Shown: positions 25,020-33,517 of the stretch, piece by piece
Layout of the letters: each line of letters begins with the position of its first letter
How positions within the stretch are numbered: the stretch's first letter is position 1
Assembly (NCBI RefSeq): GCF_000152625.1
Contig: NZ_CH724156.1
Location: 2,844,602 to 2,908,601 of the forward strand
Source of the DNA: Roseovarius nubinhibens ISM
GTDB taxonomy: Bacteria > Pseudomonadota > Alphaproteobacteria > Rhodobacterales > Rhodobacteraceae
Length of the DNA: 64,000 nucleotides
Direction: 5' to 3'
Notes under the pieces: model-generated
Seen by the model: the letters and a program-made list of their open reading frames with translations, nothing else
What the model was told of the DNA's origin: nothing
Database searches by the model: none
Program-made: the position numbers and the translations under genes

Positions 25020-25873
25020 GCCGGGGCCTGGGCCAGATGATGACGGGCGCGCGTGGCCTCGGCGGCGAGGGCGGGCCATTCGGGCACATCGGCGTCCCAT
25101 TCGATGAGCAAGGGCCGCGCGCCGGAGCGGGCGAGCGTATAGTCGAGCAGCGCCCAGACCGGATCGGCCACCTCGCGCCCGTGGCTGTCGATGAGCAGCG
25201 GCGCGCCGTGGTCGTCTTCGTCCTCGTCATGGCCGCCGAGATGGATTTCGCCCACCGCCATCAGCGGGAAATCGTCGATATAGCTCTGTGGCGAATAGCC
25301 GAGATTGGTGGCCGAGATGAAGACATTGTTGACGTCGAGCAGCAGCCCACAGCCGGTGCGGCGGCTGATCTCGGCGAGAAAGCCGGTCTCGGACCAGGTG
25401 CTTTCGTCAAAGGCGAGATAGGAGGAAGGGTTTTCCAGCAGCATCCGGCGGCCCAGCACCTCTTGCAGCTGATCGACATGATCGGCGACGCGGGTCAGCG
25501 TGGCATCGGTATAGGGCAGCGGCAGCAGATCGTTGAGATAGGCGCTGTCATGGGTGGACCAGGCGAGATGTTCGGAAAAGCTCGCCGGGTTGAGCCAGTC
25601 GCAGAGATGTTTCAGCCGGGCAAGATGGTCGGGGTCGAGCGCGGCTTCGCCGCCGATCGAGAGGCCGACGCCATGCACGGAAATCGGGAAATGGTTGGAA
25701 AGGTGACGGAGCTGGGCCAGCGGGCGGCCACCGTCGCCCATATAGTTTTCGGCATGAATTTCGAGCCAGCCAACAGGCCCCGCATCGGCGAGGATCGCGC
25801 TGAAATGCTGGGGTTTATAGCCAACGCCCGGCAGGGGCGGCAGGCGGTTGTGGGGCTGGTCGGCGTCGAACAT
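25016..25873 (-). CDS. bufB: DUF692 multinuclear iron oxidative enzyme (BufB/MbnB-like)
   Basis: A 285-residue TIM-barrel enzyme of the MNIO family, which uses two or three iron atoms and O2 to convert peptide cysteines to heterocycles. Ligand-bearing segments are visible: [57 protein letters not shown], and [13 protein letters not shown], with the conserved His/Glu/Asp/Asn residues. It starts GVGYKPQHF after 15 polar residues. The ATG at 25871-25873 has CAGGAGCC upstream. It sits between the precursor gene and the DUF2063 partner, the canonical order for bufferin operons. Confidence 0.92.
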   Translation of the reverse strand: MFDADQPHNRLPPLPGVGYKPQHFSAILADAGPVGWLEIHAENYMGDGGRPLAQLRHLSNHFPISVHGVGLSIGGEAALDPDHLARLKHLCDWLNPASFSEHLAWSTHDSAYLNDLLPLPYTDATLTRVADHVDQLQEVLGRRMLLENPSSYLAFDESTWSETGFLAEISRRTGCGLLLDVNNVFISATNLGYSPQSYIDDFPLMAVGEIHLGGHDEDEDDHGAPLLIDSHGREVADPVWALLDYTLARSGARPLLIEWDADVPEWPALAAEATRARHHLAQAPA

Positions 25874-25935
25874 GGAGCGGCTCCTGGCGGATGTCCCGCG
25901 CGGCGCAGCGGCCGCGCGGGACGTTTCGATCCGGA

Positions 25936-26241
25936 TTAGCCTTGCGGCAGGTCGCGGTCGAGTTCTTCCATCGAACCCATGCGCGCGGAGCCATCCGCCT
26001 GGGCCGGCAGTTCGATTTCGGTGCAGGTGCCTTTGTCGACGAGGGTCCAGGCGTTGCCCTGGTAATCCACGGTCGATGTGCCTGCGCAGGTGGTGCCAGC
26101 GCCGGCCTTGCAGTCGTTCTGACCGGCGAGCGACACGCCGAAGCATTTCTCTTTTTCCATCGCCGCGGCGGGGATGGTTTGAGCGGTGATGGCAGCGGTC
26201 ACGGCACCGGCGAGGGCCACGGATTTAGCGATAGTCGACAT
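25936..26241 (-). CDS. bufA: DUF2282 precursor peptide, bufferin-type RiPP
   Basis: A 101-residue protein with a Sec signal ([17 protein letters not shown], cleavage near residue 27). The mature part has exactly four cysteines, at 33, 44, 52 and 73, in [34 protein letters not shown] and KGTCTEI. This is the DUF2282 pattern of bufferin-1 precursors. In those systems the inner cysteines are converted to thiooxazoles by the DUF692 enzyme, and the exported peptide binds copper. A polar C-terminal tail of about 28 residues follows. It is the first gene of the operon, with GGGAG before the ATG. Metal and modification are inferred from the family. Confidence 0.88.
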   Translation of the reverse strand: MSTIAKSVALAGAVTAAITAQTIPAAAMEKEKCFGVSLAGQNDCKAGAGTTCAGTSTVDYQGNAWTLVDKGTCTEIELPAQADGSARMGSMEELDRDLPQG

Positions 26242-26359
26242 GATTGGTCTCCCTAAGGACTTGGTTACATCTCGCCGCCGGGAACCTCCCGATACGTCGG
26301 CGATGAGTAAAGCTTAGGCGGGAAGTATATCACAAGGCTATTCACGAGCCTGTCAGACA

Positions 26360-26474
26360 CGCGCCCGTCAGATGATGTCATCGAACGGGCGCGGGGTAAG
26401 TCATTGATTTTACAAGAATGGTGCAAGTTATGGGCGGGTTTTTCCGGCGCTGTTCAACCGGGAAAATCCGCCCA
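26360..26474. repeat. Two inverted repeats between bufA and thrS
   Basis: CGCGCCCGT (26360-26368) pairs with ACGGGCGCG (26385-26393) around a 16-base interior. ATGGGCGGGTTTTTCC (26430-26445) pairs imperfectly with 26460-26474. The second begins 13 bases past the thrS stop and may end thrS transcription. The first lies upstream of the bufA promoter region, and its role is unclear. Confidence 0.6.
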
Positions 26475-26486
26475 TGGGCCGAAATG

Positions 26487-28433
26487 TTACAGCCGATCGG
26501 GGGGTGTGGCCTCGGTGGCGAGCGCCTTTGTTACATCGGCAAGCGCCTGAACGGACGTCTGTTTTTCCCCCAGACGGCGCACCGAGACGGTCTTTTCCTC
26601 GACCTCGCGCAAGCCGCAGGCGAGAATCACCGGCACTTTGCCCACCGAATGTTCGCGGACCTTGTAGTTGATCTTTTCGTTGCGGATGTCGGCCTCGGCC
26701 CGGACGCCCTGGGCGCGGAGCCCGGCGACCACCTCATGCACATAGTCATCGGCCTCCGACACGATGGAGGCCACGACCACCTGACGCGGCGCGAGCCAGA
26801 ACGGCAGCTTGCCCGCGTGCTCCTCGATCAAGATGCCGATGAAGCGCTCGAAGGAGCCGAGCGTCGCACGGTGCAGCATGACGGGGCGGTGTTTCGCGCC
26901 GTCCTCGCCGATATAGGTCGCGTCGAGCCGCTCGGGCAGGACGAAATCCACCTGCAGCGTGCCGCATTGCCAGTCGCGCCCGATGGCGTCGGTCAGCACG
27001 AACTCGAGCTTGGGACCGTAGAAGGCGCCTTCGCCGGGGTTGAGCGTGAAGCTGCAATTGGCGGCCTCGGTCGCGGATTTGAGCGCGGTTTCCGCCTTGT
27101 CCCAGACCTCGTCCGAGCCAGAGCGTTTTTCCGGCCGGTCGGAGAATTTGACCGAGAAGTTTTCAAAGCCGAGATCGCGGTAGACGCGCGACAGGAAGTC
27201 GATGAAGCGTTTGGTTTCGCTCTCGATCTGATCCTCGCGGCAGAAGATATGACCGTCATCTTGGGTAAAGCCACGCACCCGCATGACCCCGTGCAGCGCG
27301 CCCGAGGGCTCGTACCGGTTGCAGGATCCGAATTCAGCCATGCGCAGGGGCAGGTCGCGGTAGGATTTGAGGCCCTGGTTGAAAATCTGCACATGGCAGG
27401 GGCAGTTCATCGGCTTGAGCGCGTTCACCGCCTTTTCGCGGGCGTGCTCTTCGTCGACTTCGACGATGAACATATGTTCCTGGTATTTCTCCCAATGCCC
27501 GGATTTTTCCCAGAGCTTGCGGTCCACCACCTGCGGCGTGTTGACCTCGACATAGCCGCCGGCGCGTTGGGCGCGGCGCATGTAATCCTGCAGCTCGGTG
27601 TAGATGGTCCAGCCGTTCGGATGCCAGAAGACCTGACCGGGGGCCTCTTCTTGCATGTGGAAGAGGTCCATTTCGCGGCCGAGCTTGCGGTGGTCGCGCT
27701 TGGCCGCCTCTTCGAGCATGTGAAGATGCGCCTTGAGCTTTTCCTTGCCGGTGAAGGCCACGCCATAGATCCGTTGCAGCATCTGGCGGCTGCTGTCCCC
27801 GCGCCAATAGGCACCGGCCACGCTCATCAGTTTGAAGGCGTCGGCGGGGACCTGACCTGTGTGCTGGAGATGCGGGCCACGGCAGAGGTCCTGCCAGTCG
27901 CCATGCCAATACATGCGCAGCGGCTCGTCGCCGGGGATGGCCTCGATCAGCTCGACCTTGAAGGGTTCGCCATTGTCCTCATAATGCTTGACCGCGCGGG
28001 CGCGATCCCAGATCTCGGTGCGCACTTCGTCACGCTTGTTGATGATCTCGCGCATTTTCTTTTCGATCTCGCCGAGATCTTCGGGGGTGAAGGGCTCGGC
28101 CCGGTCGAAATCATAATACCAGCCGTTTTCGATCACCGGGCCGATGGTCACTTTGACATCGGGCCAGAGCTCTTGCACGGCGCGGGCCATGATATGGGCG
28201 AGGTCGTGGCGGATCAGCTCGTTGGCCTGAGGTTCGTCCGCCATGGTGTGAATGGCGATGCGCGCGTCCTCTTGGATCGGCCATTGCAGGTCCCAATGGG
28301 CGTCGTTGATTGTCGCCGAGATGGCCTTTTTGCCAAGCGATTTCGAGATATCGGCGGCCACTTCGCCGGGGGTGACCCCAGCCTCGTAGCTGCGTGCATT
28401 GCCATCGGGGAAAGTCAGGGAAATCTGGGCCAT
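26487..28433 (-). CDS. thrS: Threonyl-tRNA synthetase
   Basis: ThrS charges tRNA-Thr. The 648-residue protein has the order TGS domain (residues about 1-65), the editing/second additional domain ([21 protein letters not shown] with the H-x3-H pair), class II catalytic motifs ([42 protein letters not shown] is motif 2 and spans residues about 370-405; motif 3 near [13 protein letters not shown]), and the C-terminal anticodon-binding domain. The length is normal. The ATG at 28431-28433 gives the family start [11 protein letters not shown]. It is monocistronic and divergent from an MFS gene. Confidence 0.98.
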   Translation of the reverse strand: MAQISLTFPDGNARSYEAGVTPGEVAADISKSLGKKAISATINDAHWDLQWPIQEDARIAIHTMADEPQANELIRHDLAHIMARAVQELWPDVKVTIGPVIENGWYYDFDRAEPFTPEDLGEIEKKMREIINKRDEVRTEIWDRARAVKHYEDNGEPFKVELIEAIPGDEPLRMYWHGDWQDLCRGPHLQHTGQVPADAFKLMSVAGAYWRGDSSRQMLQRIYGVAFTGKEKLKAHLHMLEEAAKRDHRKLGREMDLFHMQEEAPGQVFWHPNGWTIYTELQDYMRRAQRAGGYVEVNTPQVVDRKLWEKSGHWEKYQEHMFIVEVDEEHAREKAVNALKPMNCPCHVQIFNQGLKSYRDLPLRMAEFGSCNRYEPSGALHGVMRVRGFTQDDGHIFCREDQIESETKRFIDFLSRVYRDLGFENFSVKFSDRPEKRSGSDEVWDKAETALKSATEAANCSFTLNPGEGAFYGPKLEFVLTDAIGRDWQCGTLQVDFVLPERLDATYIGEDGAKHRPVMLHRATLGSFERFIGILIEEHAGKLPFWLAPRQVVVASIVSEADDYVHEVVAGLRAQGVRAEADIRNEKINYKVREHSVGKVPVILACGLREVEEKTVSVRRLGEKQTSVQALADVTKALATEATPPDRL

Positions 28434-28600
28434 AGGCCGAAGCTCCTCGTCAGTTTGGCGCCCACGGAACGCCCGGTTGCGGGTTGATATGTGTGGGGCT
28501 GGGTTTCGCGCGATGCGCCTCTCATGTCAAGCGGCGGGGGCGGTGGATTTCGCGCTTTGTGGCGCTAGTTGCTGGCGGGTGGCGCGAGAGGAGTGTGAGG

Positions 28601-29884
28601 ATGCGGGCCGGGGTGAGCGACGAGCTCTTTGAGACATTGGTGGAGGACCCCGACGAGGATGGTGGTCTCGAGGCCGAGGCGCGCGAGGTCGAGCCCGAGA
28701 ATTTCCTGCGCCATATCATGGCGTTGAGCGCCAGCAAGGTGGCCGATGGGCTGCTCAACCCGAAGCTGGTGCTGAGCTGGCTTCTGGCGCATCTCGGGGC
28801 CGGGCCGCTCTGGGCGGGGCTCTTGGTGCCGGTCCGCGAGGCGGGGGCGCTTTTGCCGCAGCTCTTCACCGCCGGGCGCATTCACGGCATGGCGCGGCGC
28901 AAATGGGCCTGGGCCGCGGGGGCGGCGGGGCAGGGGATTGCGGCGCTCGGCATCGTGGCGGCGGGGCTCATGCTGCAGGGGCCGGTGGCGGGGGCGGTGA
29001 TCGTGGGGCTGTTGGGCCTGCTGGCGGTGAGCCGGTCGGTCTGTTCGGTGTCCTACAAGGATGTGCTCGGCAAGACGGTGGGCAAATCGCGGCGCGGCAC
29101 GGCGACCGGGGCGGCGGCGAGCATGGCCTCGGGCGCGGTCATTCTCTTTGCGCTCTTGCTCATGTTCGGGGCGGCGGAGCGGTTTCTCTTGGTCATTGGC
29201 GCGCTGGTTCTGGCGGGGGTGGCCTGGCTCGGCGCGGCGCTGGTGATGAGCGCGATGGAGGAGGCGGCGCAGGAGGGCGAGGCGATGGGGGCGCGGGCCT
29301 CGATCCGGCAGCTGCGGCTCTTGCGCGAGCGGCCCCAGCTGCGGCGGTTCGTGATGGCGCGGGGGGCGCTGGTCGGCACGGCGCTGGCGCCGCCCTATCT
29401 CGTCTTGCTGGCCTCCGAGGGCAATGCGGCGCGGCAATTGGGGGCCTTGGTCCTCGCCTCGGCGCTGGCGTCGCTCTTGTCCTCCTATGTCTGGGGCCGG
29501 CTCAGCGACCGGTCGTCGCGGCGGGTGCTGATCTATGCCGGGATCGCGGGGGCGGTGGCGATGGGGCTGGCACTGGGCGTGGCGGCGCTGGGCCTCAGCG
29601 GCACGGTTTGGGCCATTCCCGGCGTGCTCTTCGTGCTGATGGTGGCCTATCACGGGGTGCGCAGCGCGCGCTCGACCTATCTGGTGGATATGGCGCCCAA
29701 GGAGGAGCGGGCGAGCTATACGGCGGTGTCGAACACCGGCGTCGGGGTGATCCTTTTGGCGATGGGCGCGGTGGGCGCGGGCGTCGCCTCCCTGTCACTT
29801 CCCCTTGCGCTTGGGCTCTATCTCGTGATGTCTCTTGCAGGCGCGTTCTGGGCGCGCGGACTGCAAGAGGTAGAGGATGGCTGA
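28601..29884 (+). CDS. MFS-type membrane transporter
   Basis: A 427-residue protein with about twelve hydrophobic helices after an unusual acidic cytosolic N-terminus of about 40 residues (DELFETLVEDPDEDGGLEAE). LSDRSSRRVLIYAG near residue 300 is the inter-domain MFS motif. The central loop is rich in Glu and Ala (SAMEEAAQEGEAMGARAS). The substrate is unknown. The ATG at 28601 has AGAGGAGTG upstream. Its last 8 bases overlap the following hydrolase, and it begins an operon of six coding regions up to 33460. Confidence 0.87.
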   Translation: MRAGVSDELFETLVEDPDEDGGLEAEAREVEPENFLRHIMALSASKVADGLLNPKLVLSWLLAHLGAGPLWAGLLVPVREAGALLPQLFTAGRIHGMARRKWAWAAGAAGQGIAALGIVAAGLMLQGPVAGAVIVGLLGLLAVSRSVCSVSYKDVLGKTVGKSRRGTATGAAASMASGAVILFALLLMFGAAERFLLVIGALVLAGVAWLGAALVMSAMEEAAQEGEAMGARASIRQLRLLRERPQLRRFVMARGALVGTALAPPYLVLLASEGNAARQLGALVLASALASLLSSYVWGRLSDRSSRRVLIYAGIAGAVAMGLALGVAALGLSGTVWAIPGVLFVLMVAYHGVRSARSTYLVDMAPKEERASYTAVSNTGVGVILLAMGAVGAGVASLSLPLALGLYLVMSLAGAFWARGLQEVEDG

Positions 29885-30632
29885 GTTTCTGAAGACGGCA
29901 TCGGGGCGGCGGATCGCCTATGAGAAGACCCAAGGCACGGGGCCGGGGGTGGTGTTTCTCGGCGGGTTCAAATCGGACATGCAGGGCACCAAGGCGGTGC
30001 ATCTGGAGGCTTGGGCCAAGGCGACGGGGCGGGCGTTTTTGCGCTTTGACTATTCCGGCCATGGCGACAGTTCCGAGGCCTTCACCGATGGCGCGATCAG
30101 CGATTGGGCCGAGGATGCGCGCGCGGCGATCAGCCAGTTGACCGAGGGGCCGCAGATCTTGGTGGGCTCGTCGATGGGCGGCTGGATCTCTCTCCTGATG
30201 GCGCGGGCGATGCCCGAGCGGCTGGCGGGGCTGGTGACGATTGCCGCCGCGCCGGATTTCACCGAGGACAGCATGTGGGAAGGGTTTGACGCGGGTCTGC
30301 GTCAGAAACTGCTCGACGAGGGGCAGGTGGCGCTGCCCAGCGACTATGGCGAGCCCTATGTCATCACCCGCCGTTTGATCGAGGACGGGCGGCAGAATCT
30401 CGTGTTGCGCGACCCGTTGACAATCGACGTGCCTGTTCGATTTTTGCAAGGAACAGCCGATGAAGACGTGGATATGTCGGTGGCTTTGCGGCTTTTGGAA
30501 CATTGTCAGTCGCCCGATATGCGGCTTACCCTCGTCGATGGGGCGGATCACCGCTTCTCTGATCCCGACTGTCTCGCGCTGATCGTGACGGCGGTGGAAG
30601 AGGTGAGCGCCCGGGCGGGACGGGCGGCATGA
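29877..30632 (+). CDS. Alpha/beta hydrolase (ABHD10-like)
   Basis: A 251-residue hydrolase with the nucleophile elbow GSSMGGW near residue 97, oxyanion loop VVFLGGFKSDMQGTK, the acidic residue in FLQGTADEDVDM, and the catalytic His in VDGADHRFSDPD. The triad is complete. The FDYSGHGDSS segment resembles thioesterase-type ABHD10 and serine aminopeptidase-like proteins. It overlaps the MFS gene by 8 bases and the next hydrolase by 4. The substrate is unknown. Confidence 0.9.
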   Translation: MAEFLKTASGRRIAYEKTQGTGPGVVFLGGFKSDMQGTKAVHLEAWAKATGRAFLRFDYSGHGDSSEAFTDGAISDWAEDARAAISQLTEGPQILVGSSMGGWISLLMARAMPERLAGLVTIAAAPDFTEDSMWEGFDAGLRQKLLDEGQVALPSDYGEPYVITRRLIEDGRQNLVLRDPLTIDVPVRFLQGTADEDVDMSVALRLLEHCQSPDMRLTLVDGADHRFSDPDCLALIVTAVEEVSARAGRAA

Positions 30633-31603
30633 GACGGGCCTTGCGCTGGGCCGGGATCGCCCTTGGGCTCGGTGTTTTGGCGCTGGTGACGCTGGCCCCG
30701 CGCGAGCCGGTGGAGATGAGCGCGACCTTCGAGCCGCGCAAATTCGGCGAGGGGGTGGGCGTCTATCTCGAGGCGATGGAGAGCCGGTTCGACGACATTC
30801 GCGACGGCGCGCAAAAGCGCATCGTCTGGGCCGGGCCGCGCGAGACGCGCACGCCGCTCAGCATCGTCTATGTGCACGGGTTTTCCGCCAGTTCCGAGGA
30901 AATCCGTCCGGTGCCGGACCGCGTCGCCGAGGCACTGGGCGCCAACCTCTTTTTCACCCGGCTGAGCGGTCATGGCCGGGGCGCGGAGGCGATGGGCGAA
31001 CCGCGCGTTGGCGACTGGATGCAGGATATGGCCGAGGCGCTGGCGGTGGGGCGGGCGATTGGCGATGAGGTGATCGTGATCGGCACCTCGACCGGTGCAA
31101 CCCTGGCCCATGCGGCGCTGTTTGATGCGGCGATGACGGAGAACATCCGCGGTGTCGTGCTGATCTCGCCCAATTACGGCATCAACAACCCGATGGCGCC
31201 GTTGCTCACCTGGCCGGGGGCGCGGCAGTGGCTGCCGCTGGTGGCGGGGGCGCGGCGCAGTTTCGAGCCGCAGAACGCGGGGCACGCCAAGTACTGGACG
31301 ACGGAGTATCCCAGCACGGCGGTGTTCCCGATGGCGGCGCTCGTCGCGCATGTGCGCGGCATGGATCATGCAAACCTCAGCGTGCCGGCGCTCTTCTACT
31401 ATGATGATGGGGATCAGGTGGTGCGGCCCGATCTCACCGATGGGGTGGTGGCGCACTGGGGCGGGGCGGCGACGCGCGGGCGGCCCGTGCTGACAGAAAC
31501 TGACGACCGGTTCGCGCATGTTGTGGCGGGCGATATTCTATCGCCGGGCAACACGGGCCGTGCCGTGGAGGAGATCGTTGCATGGGTAAACAAGCTGGAG
31601 TGA
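30629..31603 (+). CDS. Membrane-anchored alpha/beta hydrolase
   Basis: A 324-residue hydrolase with an N-terminal hydrophobic helix (ALRWAGIALGLGVLALVTLA), so either exported or anchored facing the periplasm. The nucleophile elbow is GTSTGATLAHAALF near residue 149. VYVHGFSASSEEIRPVPD forms the oxyanion region, and an Asp in YYDDGDQVV and a His in RFAHVVAGDILSPG complete the triad. It starts in a 4-base overlap with the preceding hydrolase. It looks like a carboxylesterase; the substrate is unknown. Confidence 0.88.
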   Translation: MRRALRWAGIALGLGVLALVTLAPREPVEMSATFEPRKFGEGVGVYLEAMESRFDDIRDGAQKRIVWAGPRETRTPLSIVYVHGFSASSEEIRPVPDRVAEALGANLFFTRLSGHGRGAEAMGEPRVGDWMQDMAEALAVGRAIGDEVIVIGTSTGATLAHAALFDAAMTENIRGVVLISPNYGINNPMAPLLTWPGARQWLPLVAGARRSFEPQNAGHAKYWTTEYPSTAVFPMAALVAHVRGMDHANLSVPALFYYDDGDQVVRPDLTDGVVAHWGGAATRGRPVLTETDDRFAHVVAGDILSPGNTGRAVEEIVAWVNKLE

Positions 31604-32031
31604 TGGAGCCGCGCGTCTCGCTGATCACGCTCGGCGTTGAGGATGTGGCGCGGGCGGCGGCGTTTTACGCGGCGATGGGCTGGCGTCGCGTCGATAGCCC
31701 GGAGGGGATCGTGGTGTTCGATCTTTTGGGGCAGGCGCTTGGCCTTTATCCGCGGGCCGATCTGGCGCGGGATATGGGGGTGGCGCCCGAGACGCTGGGC
31801 ACCGGGGCGATGACGCTGGCCTACAATTTGCGCGACAAGGCGGAGGTGGCGGAGGTTCTCGATGCCGCCCGCGCCGCCGGGGCGCGTGTCCTGCGCGAGG
31901 CGCATGATGTGTTCTGGGGCGGTCATATCGGCTATTTCGCCGATCCCGAGGGCCATGTCTGGGAGGTGGCGCATAACCCGTTTTCGCCGCTGAGTGCGGA
32001 GGGCGCTTTTCGCTGGGAGGGCTATGGGTGA
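31603..32031 (+). CDS. VOC (glyoxalase-fold) family protein
   Basis: A protein of about 142 residues with the VOC pattern: MEPRVSLITLGVEDVARAAAFYAAMGW at the N-terminus, then a C-terminal FWGGHIGYFADPEGHVWEVAHNP. The latter provides the metal-ligand His/Glu positions, although the set is not complete enough to claim metal binding. The ATG at 31603 overlaps the previous stop (TGATG) and gives the usual family start. An ATG at 31582 with GGAGGAG upstream would add seven residues and is also possible. Function is unknown. Confidence 0.87.
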   Translation: MEPRVSLITLGVEDVARAAAFYAAMGWRRVDSPEGIVVFDLLGQALGLYPRADLARDMGVAPETLGTGAMTLAYNLRDKAEVAEVLDAARAAGARVLREAHDVFWGGHIGYFADPEGHVWEVAHNPFSPLSAEGAFRWEGYG

Positions 32032-32654
32032 GACGCCCGCGCAGCATGTGGAGCCTCGAGACGCTGGGGCGGGTGCGGCTCAGCCGGCATTTCTACATGC
32101 GCGATTTCCTCTATTCGGAGATCGGCAATTTTCACCAGATCCAGAACATTCCCGACGATCCCGAACGGGCCATCGAGATGGGGCAAAGGCTCTGTCAGGA
32201 GCTGCTCGATCCGCTGGAAGAGACCTTTGGGCGGATTGCGATCCGTTCGGGCTATCGCGCGGCGGCGCTCAACCGGTTTGGCAATGAGCAGGGCCTCAAC
32301 TGTGCGCGCAACGCGGCCAATGCGGGGCAGCATATCTGGGATTATCCGGGCGGGGCGGGGGCCTGTACCTCGCTGGTGATCCCGTGGTTTGCCGACCGCT
32401 ATGAGGCGGGGCGGGACTGGCGCGATCTGGCGTGGTGGCTGCATGATCATCTGCCTTATTCCGACATCTATTTCTTTCCCAAGCTCTGCGCCTTCAACCT
32501 GAGTTGGGCCGAGCGGCCGGAGCGGGCGATCCGCAGCTATATCGCGCCGCGCGGCACGTTGCTCGCCTCCGGGGCCGAGCCGGGGGAGAGCCGGGCCGAG
32601 AGGCAGGCGCGCTATGACGATTTTCCGCCTTTCCGGGCAATTGCCTATCCCTGA
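32028..32654 (+). CDS. Uncharacterised protein with weak M15-peptidase resemblance
   Basis: A 208-residue cytosolic protein without a signal peptide. RIAIRSGYRAAALNRFGNEQ, followed by AANAGQHIWD, resembles the SGYRS...N...H pattern of D-Ala-D-Ala carboxypeptidase-like (M15) folds, but the second metal-binding Asp/His segment is not clear, so enzymatic activity is doubtful. Aromatic-rich WRDLAWWLHDHLPYSDIYFF follows. The GTG at 32028 overlaps the VOC gene stop by 4 bases (GTGA); an ATG at 32046 is the alternative. It is in the operon with hydrolases of unknown role. Confidence 0.75.
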   Translation: MRRPRSMWSLETLGRVRLSRHFYMRDFLYSEIGNFHQIQNIPDDPERAIEMGQRLCQELLDPLEETFGRIAIRSGYRAAALNRFGNEQGLNCARNAANAGQHIWDYPGGAGACTSLVIPWFADRYEAGRDWRDLAWWLHDHLPYSDIYFFPKLCAFNLSWAERPERAIRSYIAPRGTLLASGAEPGESRAERQARYDDFPPFRAIAYP

Positions 32655-32728
32655 CCCTTGATTGTCCTGTGGAGATTGGCACAGTAGGGGAAAGGCGCGA
32701 GAGCACGCCTGAGAGCAGGAGAATTTTC

Positions 32729-33460
32729 ATGCAAGAGCCCTTGGTGCTGTTGCCGGGTTTATTATGTGATGCCCGGGTGTTCGGGCCGCAACTGACCGCG
32801 CTGAGCCGCGATATGGCGGTGACCGTCGCCCCGATCACGCGCGGCGAGCGGGTCGAGGAAATCGCCTCGGAATTGCTCGATTTGCTGCCGCGCAAATCCG
32901 CCATCGCGGGGCTTGGCCTTGGCGGGGTGGTGGCGATGGAAATCCTGCGCCGCGCGCCCGAGCGGGTGACGCGGATTGCCCTGATGGACACCAGCGCGCT
33001 GTCGGAGACGCCGCAGAGCTCGGCCGATCTCGAGCCGCTCTTGACCAAGGCGCGGGCCGGGCGGCTGCGCGAGGTGGTGGCGGGGCTGGTGCATCCCAAC
33101 ACGCTCGCCCCCGGGCCGGACCGGGCCGAGGTGATGGCGCTGATCGAGGATATGGCGGATCATCTGGGGCCGGAGATCCTGTTCCGGCAGATGCGGGCGC
33201 GGCAACGGCGGCGGGATTATCAACCGACGCTGCGGCGCTGCAAGGTGCCGGCGCTGGTGCTCTGCGGCGCGCATGACGGGACCGCGCCGATCAAGCATCA
33301 CACGTTTCTGGCGGGGCTCATCCCCTATGGCAAGCTTGAGGTGATCGAGGGCGCGGGGCAGTTCCCGGTGTTGGAGCAGCCCGAGGCGACCAATGCCGCG
33401 CTCAAGGCCTGGATGAAACAGCCGCTGGTGCTGCAGACGCAGGTCGCGCCCGAAGTCTGA
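32729..33460 (+). CDS. Alpha/beta hydrolase-fold protein with degenerate catalytic triad
   Basis: A 243-residue alpha/beta hydrolase by its fold pattern (PLVLLPGLLCDARVFGPQL, LMDTSALSETP, VPALVLCGAHDGTAP). The nucleophile elbow reads GLGLGG, with Gly63 where Ser is expected. The C-terminal GAGQFPVLEQPE has Gln211 in place of the catalytic His, while Asp183 is kept. Two of three triad residues are therefore absent in the DNA as given. It probably binds a ligand or partner, or uses other chemistry. The ATG at 32729 has GCAGGAGAA upstream. It ends the operon at a terminator shared with phaZ. Confidence 0.88.
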   Translation: MQEPLVLLPGLLCDARVFGPQLTALSRDMAVTVAPITRGERVEEIASELLDLLPRKSAIAGLGLGGVVAMEILRRAPERVTRIALMDTSALSETPQSSADLEPLLTKARAGRLREVVAGLVHPNTLAPGPDRAEVMALIEDMADHLGPEILFRQMRARQRRRDYQPTLRRCKVPALVLCGAHDGTAPIKHHTFLAGLIPYGKLEVIEGAGQFPVLEQPEATNAALKAWMKQPLVLQTQVAPEV

Positions 33461-33490
33461 ATGGATCGGAAAATCGCCGAAGGGCAGGGA

Positions 33491-33517
33491 CGCCGCGGAT
33501 CAGGCCGCGGCGTTTTT
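33491..33517. terminator. Intrinsic terminator between the hydrolase gene and phaZ
   Basis: CGCCGCGG and CCGCGGCG form a perfect 8-bp stem with a 6-base loop, then TTTTT on the plus strand. The phaZ stop codon lies in the loop and stem, so the gene ends inside the hairpin. Confidence 0.85.

Noticed and set aside
26242-26360. An ECF-sigma promoter for bufA (GTAACC-type -35 element).
   Set aside because: GTAACC occurs on the minus strand, but only about 25 bases before the ATG and without a matching -10 element at the right distance.
26418-28487. A 689-codon open frame antisense to thrS.
   Set aside because: No motif and atypical composition; thrS on the other strand is unmistakable.
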